Assembly: GCA_002300355.1 (NCBI GenBank)
Contig: NSGV01000001.1
Coordinates: forward strand, 2,728,001 to 2,792,000
Source: Streptomyces sp. TLI_235
GTDB taxonomy: Bacteria; Actinomycetota; Actinomycetes; Streptomycetales; Streptomycetaceae
DNA length: 64,000 nt
Reading direction: 5' to 3'
In this document: in pieces, positions 41,517-52,850 of the stretch
Numbering within the stretch: position 1 is the first letter of the stretch
How the letters are laid out: each line of letters begins with the position of its first letter
The notes under the pieces: generated by a model
Told to the model about the DNA's origin: nothing
What the model saw: only the letters and a program-made list of their open reading frames with translations
The model's database searches: none
Translations under genes and position numbers: made by a program

Positions 41517-42524
41517 ATGTCCGCAGTCAACCGCCAGATCCGACTCGCCGCCCGGCCGCAGGGCGAGGTGAAGCCCACCGACTGGGAGCACGCCGACACC
41601 CCGGCCGCCGAGCCCGGCGAGGGCGAGTTCGCCGGCCGTACCCGCTTCGTCTCGCTGGACCCGGCGATGCGCGGCTGGCTGGACGACCGCCCCTCCTACC
41701 TCCCCCCGGTGGGCCTCGGCGAGGTCATGCGGGCCGGCACGGTGGTCGAGGTGACCGCCTCCAACCACCCCACGTACCGGGTCGGCGACCACGTGGTCGG
41801 CACCTTCGGCGTCCAGGAGCACGTGGTCTCCGACGGCCGCGGCACCCTCCGGGTCGACCCGGCCGCCGCCCCGCTCTCCACCTACCTCGGCGCGCTCGGC
41901 ATGCCGGGCATGACCGCCTACTTCGGCCTGCTGGAGGTCGGCGCGCTCAAGGACGGCGAGACGGTCGTGGTCTCCGGCGCCGCGGGCGCGGTCGGCACCA
42001 TCGTCGGCCAGATCGCCAAGGTGAAGGGCTGCCGGGTGGTGGGCATCGCCGGCGGCCCCGACAAGTGCGCCCTGCTCACCGAGGAGCTGGGCTTCGACGC
42101 CGCGATCGACTACCGCACCGAGGACGTCCGGGCCGCTCTGCGCACCCACTGCCCGGACGGCATCGACGTCTACTTCGACAACGTCGGCGGTCCGATCCTG
42201 GACGCCGCGCTGACCCGCCTGGCCATGCACGCCCGGGTGGTGGTGTGCGGCGCGATCAGCCAGTACAACGCCGAGTCCAAGGTCGAGGGCCCGTCCAACT
42301 ACCTGTCGCTGCTGGTCCGCCGGGCCCGGATGGAGGGCTTCGTGGTGTTCGACTACGCCGCCCGCTACAAGGACGCCGCCACCGAGATGGCCGGCTGGAT
42401 CGCCGAGGGCCGGCTCAAGGTCAAGGAGCACATCGTCCGCGGCACCGTCGACGACTTCCCCGCGACGCTGCAGATGCTCTTCCGCGGCGAGAACGTCGGC
42501 AAGCTCGTGCTGGAGCTGGTGTGA
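41517..42524 (+). CDS. NADP-dependent MDR-family oxidoreductase (CurA/leukotriene B4 dehydrogenase-like)
   Basis: A 335-residue zinc-independent medium-chain reductase. N-terminal GroES-like domain with NRQIRLAARPQGEVKPTDW and YRVGDHVVGTFGVQEH; LGMPGMTAYFGLLEVG; cofactor motif VSGAAGAVGTIVGQIAK; the FDNVGGPILD and VVCGAISQYN segments characterise alkenal/one reductases of the CurA/PTGR group, which reduce alpha,beta-unsaturated carbonyls. ATG 41517 follows AGGAG; a TetR-like operator lies upstream. Stop shared with the next gene (GTGA). Confidence 0.92.
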   Translation: MSAVNRQIRLAARPQGEVKPTDWEHADTPAAEPGEGEFAGRTRFVSLDPAMRGWLDDRPSYLPPVGLGEVMRAGTVVEVTASNHPTYRVGDHVVGTFGVQEHVVSDGRGTLRVDPAAAPLSTYLGALGMPGMTAYFGLLEVGALKDGETVVVSGAAGAVGTIVGQIAKVKGCRVVGIAGGPDKCALLTEELGFDAAIDYRTEDVRAALRTHCPDGIDVYFDNVGGPILDAALTRLAMHARVVVCGAISQYNAESKVEGPSNYLSLLVRRARMEGFVVFDYAARYKDAATEMAGWIAEGRLKVKEHIVRGTVDDFPATLQMLFRGENVGKLVLELV

Positions 42525-43696
42525 CGACACCGCCTCCCCCGCGCGACTGGGCGTCCTTCCAGTACGAGATCTATCTGAACGGCCTGATCAGCGGCAGCGT
42601 GCCGCGGCTGCCCGCCGACCTCTCCCGGCTGGAGCGGCTGGCCGAGCACCGGCTCGGCCCGGGCCCGTTCGGCTACGTCGCGGGCAGCGCCGGCACCGGC
42701 GCCACCGAGCGGGCCAACCGGGCCGCCCTCGACGCGCACCGGATCGTGCCCCGGATGCTGCGCGACGTCTCCTCGCGCGACCTGCGCACCGAGCTGTTCG
42801 GCCGCACCCTGCCCGCACCGCTGGCGCTGGCCCCGGTCGGGGTGCTGTCGATCCTGCACCCGGACGCCGAGCCGGCGGCGGCCCGGGCGGCGGCCGGGGA
42901 GGGCGTGCCGTTCGTGCTGTCCTCCGCCTCCAGCACCCCGATGGAGGAGGTCGCCGCCGCGATGGGCGACGGCGAGCGCTGGTTCCAGCTCTACTGGTCC
43001 AAGGACCGCGAGGTCACCCGCTCGTTCCTCGGCCGGGCGAAGGCCGCGGGCTTCACCGCGATGTTCGTCACCCTGGACACCCCGCTGCTCGCCTGGCGAC
43101 CGCGCGACCTCGACCAGGCCTACCTGCCGTTCCTGCACGGTGTCGGCACCGCGAACTACTTCACCGACCCGGCCTTCCTCGCCGGGCTGGCCAAGCCACC
43201 GCACGAGGACCCGAACGCGGCCATCCTGCGCTTCGTCTCGCTCTTCGCCGACCCCGGCAAGACCTGGCCCGACCTCGCCTGGCTGCGCGAGCACTGGGAC
43301 GGCCCGATCGTGCTCAAGGGCATCCTGCACCCGGACGACGCCCGGGCCGCCGTCGAGGCCGGCATGGACGGCGTGGTGGTCTCCAACCACGGCGGCCGCC
43401 AGGTCAACGGGTCGATCGGCGCCGCCGAGGCGCTGCCCGCCGTGGCGGCCGCGGTCGGCGACCGGGTCCCGGTGCTCTTCGACAGCGGCATCCGGACGGG
43501 CGACGACGTCTTCAAGGCGCTCGCCCTGGGCGCGAGCGCGGCGCTGCTCGGCCGCCCGTACGCCTACGGGCTGGGCCTGGACGGCCAGGCCGGGGTGACG
43601 CACGTGATCCGCTCGCTGCTCGCCGAGTTCGAGCTGACACTGGCCCTCTCCGGGCACCGCACCCCGGGCTCGTTGGACGCCTCCGCGCTCGCCTGA
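42521..43696 (+). CDS. FMN-dependent alpha-hydroxy-acid oxidase (lactate 2-monooxygenase-like)
   Basis: A 391-residue member of the FMN-dependent L-2-hydroxyacid oxidase family. Visible: FGYVAGSAGT, RIVPRMLRDV, LAPVGVLSILHPDAE, SSASSTPMEEVA, WFQLYWSKDR, IVLKGILHPDDA (FMN Lys), the active-site His in VVSNHGGRQVNG, and LFDSGIRTGDDVFKAL. The N-terminus and ~390-residue length resemble lactate 2-monooxygenase more than glycolate oxidase. GTG start overlaps the MDR stop by 4 nt, so the two are translationally coupled; they may act on one carbonyl/hydroxy-acid detoxification route (inference). Confidence 0.9.
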   Translation: MTTPPPPRDWASFQYEIYLNGLISGSVPRLPADLSRLERLAEHRLGPGPFGYVAGSAGTGATERANRAALDAHRIVPRMLRDVSSRDLRTELFGRTLPAPLALAPVGVLSILHPDAEPAAARAAAGEGVPFVLSSASSTPMEEVAAAMGDGERWFQLYWSKDREVTRSFLGRAKAAGFTAMFVTLDTPLLAWRPRDLDQAYLPFLHGVGTANYFTDPAFLAGLAKPPHEDPNAAILRFVSLFADPGKTWPDLAWLREHWDGPIVLKGILHPDDARAAVEAGMDGVVVSNHGGRQVNGSIGAAEALPAVAAAVGDRVPVLFDSGIRTGDDVFKALALGASAALLGRPYAYGLGLDGQAGVTHVIRSLLAEFELTLALSGHRTPGSLDASALA

Positions 43697-43762
43697 CCGA
43701 CCGCACGCGCCGGGTGCCGGGCGGGGCCCTCCTCGGCCCGCCCGGCACCCGGCCGTCCTTCG

Positions 43763-46453
43763 TCAGCGCAGCACGCCGGCGTCCATCCCGCCCGACTCGA
43801 CCGGCGCCGCGACCAGCCCCGGCTCGGCCGGCGAGGCCAGCAGCCGGTGCGTCGGCAGCACCCGCACCGTGTAACCGAACGGGCCGGTGCGGTCCAGCTC
43901 CAGCGAGCCCTCGTAGCGGTGGCGGCCCTCCAGGTCCGGCCCGCCGGCCGGCTTCAGGGCGAGCACCGCGGCGTCCGAGATCCGGTCGGACTCGTCCACC
44001 CGCCCGGCCACCACCTGGACCTCCACGTCGACCGGCTCCAGCGCGCCGAGCGAGACCTGCACCCGCAGCTCCAGCGCCGAGCCCAGCTCCTGCGCCTCGC
44101 GACAGCCCTCCGCCTCGACGTGCTCGACCCGGACGGCGGGCCAGGCCTCGCGGACCCGGCCCTTCCAGGCGGCCAGTTCGCGGGCGCCCGCATGGTCGGT
44201 GCCGCCGCTCCCTGCGGCCAGTGCGCGGTGTGCGTCCGCCGCGGGGGCGTACAGCCGCTCGACGTAGTCGCGCACCATCCGGCCCGCCAGCACCTTGGGC
44301 CCGAGGGTCACCAGGGTGTGCCGGACCATGGCGATCCAGCGGTGCGGCAGACCGTCGGCGCCGCGGTCGTAGAACCGGGCGGCGACCTGGTGCTCGATCA
44401 GGTCGTAGAGCGCGGCGGCCTCGATGTCGTCGCGCCGCTCGGCCTCCGGGCTGTCCGGGTCGACCCGCTCGGGGCCGGAGACGTCCGCTGTGGGGATCGC
44501 CCAGCCGTTGCGGCCGTCGTACCACTCGTCCCACCAGCCGTCCAGGATGGACAGGTTGAGGCAGCCGTTCAGGGCGGCCTTCATCCCGGAGGTGCCACAG
44601 GCCTCCAGCGGGCGGAGCGGGTTGTTCAGCCAGACGTCGCAGCCCGGGTAGAGGTGCTTGGCCATGGCCATGTCGTAGTCCGGCAGGAAGACGATCCGGT
44701 GCCGCACCGCTGGGTCGTCGGCGAAGGCCACCAGCTGCTGGATGAGCCGCTTGCCGCCGTCGTCGGCCGGGTGCGCCTTGCCCGCGACCACGATCTGCAC
44801 CGGGCGCTGCGGGTCCAGCAGCAGGGCCCGCAGCCGGGCCCGGTCCCGCAGCATCAGCGTCAGCCGCTTGTACGACGGGACGCGGCGGGCGAAGCCGATG
44901 GTGAGCACGTCCGGGTCGAGCACGCCGGAGGTCCAGCCGAGCTCGGCGTCGCCGGCGCCGCGCTGGCGCCAGGAGATCCGCAGCCGTCGGCGGGCCTCCT
45001 CGACCAGCTGGGCGCGCAGGGTGCGGCGGACGTCCCAGATCTCCTCGTCGCCGATCCGTTCGATGCCCGTCCAGCGGCGGGCCTCGCCGGTGGTGATGGC
45101 CTCCTCGGCGCGCTCTGCGCCGAGCTGGCCGGCGCCGAGCCGGACGACGGCCGGGTCGATCCAGGTCGGCGCGTGGACGCCGTTGGTGATCGAGCCGATC
45201 GGCACCTCGGCCGAGTCGAAGCCCGGCCAGAGCCCGTTGAACATCGACCGGCTGACCTCGCCGTGCAGGGTGGAGACGCCGTTGGCCCGCTGGGCCAGCC
45301 GCAGGCCCATGGCGGCCATGTTGAACAGCTTCGGGTCGCCGCCCTGCCAGCTCTCCGCGCCGAGCGCCAGCACCCGGTCCGCCGGGACGCCGGCCAGTGC
45401 CGCGTCGCCGCCGAAGTGACGGGCGACCAGGTCGCGGTCGAAGCGGTCGATGCCTGCCGGGACGGGCGTGTGGGTGGTGAACACCGTACCGGCCCGGACG
45501 GCCTCCAGCGCGGCGACGAAGTCCAGCCCTCGGCCACCCTGTTCGACCGGGGCGACCAGCTCGCGGATGCGCTCCACACCGAGGAAGCCGGCGTGGCCCT
45601 CGTTGGTGTGGAAGACCTCCGGCGCGCGGTGGCCGGTGAGCCGGCAGTAGGTGCGCACCGCGCGGACGCCGCCGATGCCGAGCAGCATCTCCTGCAGCAG
45701 CCGGTGCTCGCTGCCGCCGCCGTAGAGCCGGTCCGTCACGTCACGGTCGGCCGGGGCGTTGGACTCGATGTCGGAGTCGAGCAGCAGCAGCGGGACGCGG
45801 CCGACCTGGGCCTTCCAGATCCGCGCGCCGAGGGTGCGGCCGGCCGGCAGGGCGAGGTCGACGCGGCAGGGGCTGCCGTCCTCCTCGCGGAGCAGGCTGA
45901 CGGCGAGTTCGTCCGGGTCGAGCAGCGGGTAGCGCTCCTGCTGCCAGCCGTCCCGGTCGAGCGACTGCCGGAAGTAGCCGTGCCGGTAGAAGAGGCCCAC
46001 GCCGACGATCGGCACCCCTAGGTCGCTGGCGGCCTTGAGGTGGTCGCCGGCCAGGATGCCGAGGCCGCCGGAGTACTGGGGCAGCGCGGCGGCGATCCCG
46101 AACTCCGGGGAGAAGTAGGCGATCGCCTCCGGCAGCGGGCCGCCGGCGGCCGCCGGTGCCGACTGGTACCAGCGCGGGCCGGCGAGATAGTCCCTCAGGT
46201 CGTCGTGCAGGTCGCCCAACCGGCGCAGGAAGCGGCGGTCGGCCGCGAGCGCGGCGAGCCGGGCGGCCGGCACCTCGCCGAGCAGCCGGACCGGATCCTC
46301 CCCCACGGCCGCCCAGACCTCGGGATCGACGGAGCGGAACAGCTCCCTCGTCTCGGGGTGCCAGGACCAGCGGAGGTTGAGCGCGAGCTCGTGCAGCGGC
46401 TGGAGTTGTTCGGGCAGGACGGTGCGGACGGTGAATCTGCGGATTGCCTTCAC
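43763..46453 (-). CDS. glgP: Alpha-glucan phosphorylase GlgP (DUF3417 type)
   Basis: Releases glucose-1-phosphate from the non-reducing ends of alpha-1,4-glucans using PLP. 896 residues: N-terminal DUF3417 (FTVRTVLPEQLQPLHELALNLRWSW), EFGIAAALPQYSGGLGILAGDHLKAASDLG, FHTNEGHAGFLGVERIREL, and the C-terminal phosphorylase domain with the PLP-lysine motif GTSGMKAALNGCLN and SILDGWWDEWYDG. GTG 46453 has no strong ribosome site. Divergent from the GlgE operon, it provides the breakdown arm. A candidate small gene ends 10 nt upstream. Confidence 0.95.
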   Translation of the reverse strand: MKAIRRFTVRTVLPEQLQPLHELALNLRWSWHPETRELFRSVDPEVWAAVGEDPVRLLGEVPAARLAALAADRRFLRRLGDLHDDLRDYLAGPRWYQSAPAAAGGPLPEAIAYFSPEFGIAAALPQYSGGLGILAGDHLKAASDLGVPIVGVGLFYRHGYFRQSLDRDGWQQERYPLLDPDELAVSLLREEDGSPCRVDLALPAGRTLGARIWKAQVGRVPLLLLDSDIESNAPADRDVTDRLYGGGSEHRLLQEMLLGIGGVRAVRTYCRLTGHRAPEVFHTNEGHAGFLGVERIRELVAPVEQGGRGLDFVAALEAVRAGTVFTTHTPVPAGIDRFDRDLVARHFGGDAALAGVPADRVLALGAESWQGGDPKLFNMAAMGLRLAQRANGVSTLHGEVSRSMFNGLWPGFDSAEVPIGSITNGVHAPTWIDPAVVRLGAGQLGAERAEEAITTGEARRWTGIERIGDEEIWDVRRTLRAQLVEEARRRLRISWRQRGAGDAELGWTSGVLDPDVLTIGFARRVPSYKRLTLMLRDRARLRALLLDPQRPVQIVVAGKAHPADDGGKRLIQQLVAFADDPAVRHRIVFLPDYDMAMAKHLYPGCDVWLNNPLRPLEACGTSGMKAALNGCLNLSILDGWWDEWYDGRNGWAIPTADVSGPERVDPDSPEAERRDDIEAAALYDLIEHQVAARFYDRGADGLPHRWIAMVRHTLVTLGPKVLAGRMVRDYVERLYAPAADAHRALAAGSGGTDHAGARELAAWKGRVREAWPAVRVEHVEAEGCREAQELGSALELRVQVSLGALEPVDVEVQVVAGRVDESDRISDAAVLALKPAGGPDLEGRHRYEGSLELDRTGPFGYTVRVLPTHRLLASPAEPGLVAAPVESGGMDAGVLR

Positions 46454-46463
46454 AACGTGAAGC

Positions 46464-46655
46464 CTAGAGCCTCGGGGCCGCCTGAACGGGTGTCAGCGGG
46501 CGTATTGCACACCCGTTCGGCGTATTGGTGAGATCGCAATCGGCGCAGTACTGCGAATGGGGGGCGCACGGGGCGCACGCGGCCGGAAAGGCGCGCCCCT
46601 GGCGCATGAATTTCCCGCAACGGCCGCGTTTCCACTGGCCGATATGCCCCTGCAT
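46464..46655 (-). CDS. Candidate small cysteine-rich (zinc-knuckle-like) protein upstream of glgP
   Basis: A 63-codon frame with six Cys: C13 (RGRCGKF), then C27-x2-C30-x6-C37-x2-C40 (CAPCAPHSQYCADC) and C49. The paired CxxC spacing resembles a small zinc-binding module. It ends at TAG 10 nt before the glgP GTG, a coupling-like distance. Against: no good ribosome site at 46655 and third-position GC of roughly three quarters, lower than in the surrounding genes. No family recognised; could be a chance frame in the glgP promoter region. Confidence 0.35.
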   Translation of the reverse strand: MQGHIGQWKRGRCGKFMRQGRAFPAACAPCAPHSQYCADCDLTNTPNGCAIRPLTPVQAAPRL

Positions 46656-47092
46656 ACCGTCCGAAATCGCGCGATTACCGGCCCGTAGGTCTTGCCGGTG
46701 GTGCGAGGATGCAGAAAGGTCGTTGGTGCGGCAGGGAGTGCAGGCCGGAAGGCGCCCCCCTGCTGTCCCATGTCCGGAACATGCCCTGCTGACGAGCCCT
46801 CACCCTCCATCGCCCATTCGGCCGCTGCCGCTGCTCCTCGGCGTGTCCTCACACCTCTCCCGATCGTTTTTCGGGTGGGTCGGGTCGCTCCTGGGCGCGC
46901 CCCTCAGGGCGCGCGCCGGGACGCACGCGCCTTGCGGGGTGGGCCGCGCCTGCCAGGCGGTCGGGGTCACCGGGCCCGCCGGCACGGCACCGTTCCGAAC
47001 GCACGGCCACCCCACCCCACAGTCCTCCCGGTTACTCCTCGCGGCACGCACCGGCCGCCGGGAGCCGCCGCCGATTCGGGCAGGAGTTTGGC
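46656..47092. other. glgP-glgE divergent intergenic region
   Basis: About 440 nt without a supported gene. Contains the glgE ribosome site GGCAGGAG just before ATG 47093, a CATGT/ACATG dyad (46769-46783) and GC-rich repeats, and should hold the glgE promoter. Confidence 0.45.
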
Positions 47093-49362
47093 ATGCAGGG
47101 CGACACGCGGGATCAGTCCACCGCGACCACGGAGGGTCCCGACACACCGCCGACCACGGAGCCGCCGCTGCCGGCCCCGCGCGCCGCCCGCAGCACCGCA
47201 CCGGCCGCCCCCGCGGCCAAGCGGACTGCGGCCCGCAGGACCACCACCACGACCGTGGCGACCGCCGCGAAGAAGGCTCCGGCCAAGAAGGCCGCCACGA
47301 AGACCGCGGCCGCCACGACCGCGGCCACCAAGAAGACGGCGGCCACGAAGACGGCGGCCAAGAAGGCCACCGCCCGCAAGAGCACCCCCCGCAAGACAGA
47401 GAGCGACACCGTGATCGGCCGCATCCCCGTCCTGGACGTCACCCCACTCGTCGACTCCGGGCGGCGCCCGGCCAAGGCGGTGGTCGGCGAGAGTTTCCAG
47501 GTCACCGCCACCGTCTTCCGCGAGGGCCACGACGCGGTGAACGCCAATGTGGTGCTCCGCGACCCGCGCGGCCGCAGCGGCCCGTGGACGCCGATGCGCG
47601 AACTCGCCCCCGGCACCGACCGCTGGGGCGCGCACGTCGCCCCGACCGCGCCCGGCCGCTGGTCCTACCTGGTGGAGGCGTGGAGCGACCCGGTCGCCAC
47701 CTGGCGGAAGACCGCCGCCGTGAAGCTCCCGGCCGGCATCGACACCGCGCTCGTCCTGGAGGAGGGCGCCCAACTGCTGGAGCGGGCCGCCGGCGGGGTG
47801 CCGAAGAAGGAGGGCCGGGCGCACGTGCTGGCCGCGGTGGACGCGCTGCGCGACCCCGGGCTGCCCCCGCTGAGCCGCTACGCGGCCGCGCTCGCGCCCG
47901 AGGTGCTCGCCCTGCTGGAGCGCTACCCGCTGCGCGAACTGGTCAGCGCCAGCCGCCCGCTGCCGCTCCAGGTGGACCGTCAGCGGGCGCTGTACGGCGC
48001 CTGGTACGAGTTCTTCCCGCGCTCCGAGGGCGCCGTCGTCGACCCCTCCGGGGTCCGGCCGCCGGTCTCCGGGACGCTGCGCACCGCCGCCGAGCGGCTG
48101 CCCGCGGTCGCCGCGATGGGCTTCGACGTGGTCTACCTGCCGCCCGTTCACCCGATCGGCCGTGCCTTCCGCAAGGGCCCCGACAACAGCCTGACGGCCG
48201 GTCCGCACGACGTCGGCTCGCCCTGGGCGATCGGCTCGCCGGAGGGCGGCCACGACGCGGTCCACCCGGACCTCGGCACCCTGGAGGACTTCGACCGCTT
48301 CGTCGCCGAGGCCGAGTCGCTCGGCCTGGAGATCGCGCTCGACTTCGCCCTGCAGTGCTCGCCCGACCACCCCTGGGTCAACAAGCACCCGGAGTGGTTC
48401 TCCCACCGCCTCGACGGCACCGTCGCCTACGCCGAGAACCCGCCGAAGAAGTACCAGGACATCTACCCGATCAACTTCGACCAGGACTTCGAGGGCCTGG
48501 TCAAGGAGACGATTCGTGTCCTGCGTTTCTGGATGAGCCACGGGGTGCGGATCTTCCGCGTCGACAATCCGCACACCAAGCCGGTGGTGTTCTGGGAGAA
48601 GGTGCTCGGCGACATCGCCCGCACCGACCCGGACGTGATCTTCCTGGCCGAGGCGTTCACCCGCCCGGCGATGATGCACACCCTCGGGAAGATCGGATTC
48701 CACCAGTCGTACACCTATTTCACCTGGCGCAACACCAAGGGTGAACTGACCGAGTACCTCACCGAACTCACCGGTGAGGCGGCCGCCTACATGCGGCCCA
48801 ACTTCTTCGCCAACACCCCGGACATCCTGCACGAGTACCTCCAGCACGGCGGCCCGGCCGCGTTCGCGATCCGCGCCGTGCTCGCCGCGACCCTCGCCCC
48901 GAGCTACGGGATCTACGCGGGGTACGAGCACTACGAGAACGAGCCCGTCCACCCCGGGTCCGAGGAGTACACGCGCTCGGAGAAGTACGAGCTGCGCCCG
49001 CGCGACTGGGGCCGCCAGGACACCCTCGCGCCGCTCCTCACCGCCCTCAACCGGCTCCGCCGCCGGCACCCCGCCCTCCAGCAGCTGCGCGACCTGCGCT
49101 TCCACCCCACGGACAACGACCAGGTCATCGCGTACTCCAAGCGGGCGACCAGCGAGGACGGCATCGAGGACCACGTGATCACCGTGGTGAACCTGGACCC
49201 GCACCGCGTACAGGAGGCGACCGTGACCCTGGACACGGACCTGCCGCTGGCGGTGCACGACGAGCTCACCGGCGCCACCTACCACTGGGGCCGCCACAAC
49301 TACGTCCGGCTCGACCCATCCACCGAGCCGGCCCACCTCCTCACCGTCCGGAGGCACCCTCA

Positions 49363-49366
<4 letters not shown>
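47093..49366 (+). CDS. glgE: Maltosyltransferase GlgE with histone-like Lys/Ala-rich N-terminal tail
   Basis: Alpha-1,4-glucan:maltose-1-phosphate maltosyltransferase; extends glucans two glucose units at a time. 757 residues, about 90 more than typical. The enzyme part starts at [10 protein letters not shown] (~107) and includes the maltose/phosphate-site segments, nucleophile D491 in [12 protein letters not shown], acid/base in [13 protein letters not shown], and the C-terminal beta domain. Residues 1-57 are Pro/Thr/Ala-rich; ~58-102 are Lys/Ala/Thr repeats ([14 protein letters not shown] type) like the C-terminal tails of histone H1 or actinobacterial HU. AGGAG precedes ATG 47093; GTG 47411 would omit the tail but lacks a ribosome site. 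Confidence 0.95.
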
Positions 49367-51066
<1,700 letters not shown>

Positions 51067-51117
51067 CGGCGGCCGCCCGGCGCCCGAAGTAACGATCCAC
51101 CAGGTCCGAGGCGACCA

Positions 51118-51159
51118 CCCTGCGGGGCGCGAGAGTCACCACCCCCGCGCCCCGCAGGG
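51118..51159 (+). terminator. Hairpin between treS and mak
   Basis: CCCTGCGGGGCGCG and its complement form a perfect 14-bp stem with a 14-nt loop, about 50 nt past the treS stop. It may partly terminate glgE-treS; mak then has about 165 nt for its own promoter. The rest of the 51067-51325 gap has no supported gene. Confidence 0.65.
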
Positions 51160-51325
51160 GTCTTCGCACCACCGCGTACGGAGAACAGCCCAACGGCCAC
51201 CCACACTATGGCGTGACACCCGAGCCCAGCTCGCGTGCCTCCGCCGCCGCGCCGCCGAAATCCGGAAGACTGACAGGCCCGGTGACGACCTCGGGCAGCC
51301 GGCCCGCTTCCGGGGAAAGGGAGTC

Positions 51326-52819
51326 ATGTCCGAAACCTCCCGTTCTCAAGCCCATGTGCACCGCGACCTACCCGACGGCGCCCCCGGGCCCGTCGGCACG
51401 CGCGGGACCACGGGGCGGAGAACCACCGCCGGGGTCAGTGAACTCGTGGGAGCCGCCCTGCCGCTGATCGCCGACTGGCTCCCCACCCAGCGCTGGTACG
51501 CCGGGAAGGGGCGCCCGATCAGCGGGCTCACCCCGGTGGTGGGCACCCCCTTGCAGGTCGGCGACCCGACCCTGCTGCACCTGCTGCTGCGGGTGGAGCA
51601 CGGCACCGGGGCGGCCGCCCAGGGCGACATCTACCAGCTGCTGCTCGGCATCCGTTCGAGCGAGCCGTCCGGGATCGGCCCGGGCGCCGTCCTGGGGCGA
51701 CTGGCCGGCGGCGGACCGCACGACGGCGCGATGCTCTACGACGCGGTGCACGACCCGGAGCTGACCGGCCGGCTGCTGGAGCACCTGGCCACCGGCGACC
51801 GGTTCGGCGCGCTCTCCTTCCGGCGCACTCCGGGCCCCGGCCTGCCGAGCAACCTGCCCGGCCGGGCCTCCACGGCCGAGCAGTCCAACAGCTCGGTGAT
51901 CTACGGAACCTCCTTCATCCTGAAGCTGTTCCGCCGGATCAGCCCGGGCACCAACCCGGACCTCGAACTCTCGCTGGCGCTCTCCCGGGCCGGCTCCACC
52001 CGCATCCCGCGGGTCGCCGCCTGGTTCGAGTCCCGGCTGGAGCGATCGGAACCGGCCACACTCGGCCTGCTCCAGCGCTACCTCCCGGACGCCGAGGACG
52101 GCTGGGAGCTCGCCCTCGACCAGGTGGCGCGGCTCAAGGGCGACCCGTCGCCGGGCAACTTCGCGGTCGAGGCGCACCGGCTCGGCCGGGCCACCGCCGA
52201 GGTGCACCGGGTGCTGTCCCGCTCGATGCCCACCGCCCGCCTCGACCGGGCGGAGACCGGCCGGCTGGCCTGCGCGATGGCCGACCGGCTGGACAGCGCG
52301 GTCGCCGCGGTGCCCGGTCTGCTGCGCTACCGCTCGGCGCTGCGCGCGGCGTTCCAGCAGCTCACCGCGGACCACCTGGAGGGCCTGCCGGTCCAGCGGA
52401 TCCACGGCGACCTGCACCTCGGCCAGGCCATGCGCACCCCGCACGGCTGGGTGCTGCTGGACTTCGAGGGCGAGCCCGCGAAGCCGCTGGCCGAGCGCCG
52501 GCTGCCACAGCCCGCGCTGCGCGACGTGGCGGCGATGCTGCGCTCCTTCGACTACGCGGCCGCGCACCTGCTCGCCGGGGCCCCGGGCCCCGACCCGGAG
52601 CTGGCCCACCTCGCGAACGCCTGGGCGGCCCGCAACCGCACGGCGTACTGCGCGGGGTACACGGCGGGCGGCGGGATGGACCCGGCGACCGCACCGGAGC
52701 TGCTGCGCGCCCTGGAGATCGACAAGGCGGTGTACGAGGTCGTGTACGAGGCCCGGCACCGTCCGAGCTGGCTGCCGATCCCGCTGGCCGCCATCAACCG
52801 TCTGGCCCTGACCGTCTGA
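51326..52819 (+). CDS. mak: Maltokinase (maltose-1-phosphate forming)
   Basis: ATP-dependent maltose kinase giving maltose-1-phosphate for GlgE. 497 residues with an APH-like kinase fold: N-terminal cap LPLIADWLPTQRWYAGKGRP, NSSVIYGTSFILKLFRR as the phosphate/lysine strand, catalytic loop QRIHGDLHLGQAM, and DFG-like LLDFEGEPAKPL. The first ~45 residues are Thr/Gly/Arg-rich and poorly conserved; GGAAAGGGAG precedes ATG 51326. glgB follows after 31 nt. Older name pep2. Confidence 0.95.
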   Translation: MSETSRSQAHVHRDLPDGAPGPVGTRGTTGRRTTAGVSELVGAALPLIADWLPTQRWYAGKGRPISGLTPVVGTPLQVGDPTLLHLLLRVEHGTGAAAQGDIYQLLLGIRSSEPSGIGPGAVLGRLAGGGPHDGAMLYDAVHDPELTGRLLEHLATGDRFGALSFRRTPGPGLPSNLPGRASTAEQSNSSVIYGTSFILKLFRRISPGTNPDLELSLALSRAGSTRIPRVAAWFESRLERSEPATLGLLQRYLPDAEDGWELALDQVARLKGDPSPGNFAVEAHRLGRATAEVHRVLSRSMPTARLDRAETGRLACAMADRLDSAVAAVPGLLRYRSALRAAFQQLTADHLEGLPVQRIHGDLHLGQAMRTPHGWVLLDFEGEPAKPLAERRLPQPALRDVAAMLRSFDYAAAHLLAGAPGPDPELAHLANAWAARNRTAYCAGYTAGGGMDPATAPELLRALEIDKAVYEVVYEARHRPSWLPIPLAAINRLALTV

Positions 52820-52850
52820 CGCCCCCAACACGCCACCAGGAGGACCCGAC

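Noticed and set aside
46493..46852. 119-codon minus frame upstream of glgP
   Set aside because: Overlaps the better Cys-patterned frame, has Arg/Ala/Pro shadow composition and no ribosome site.
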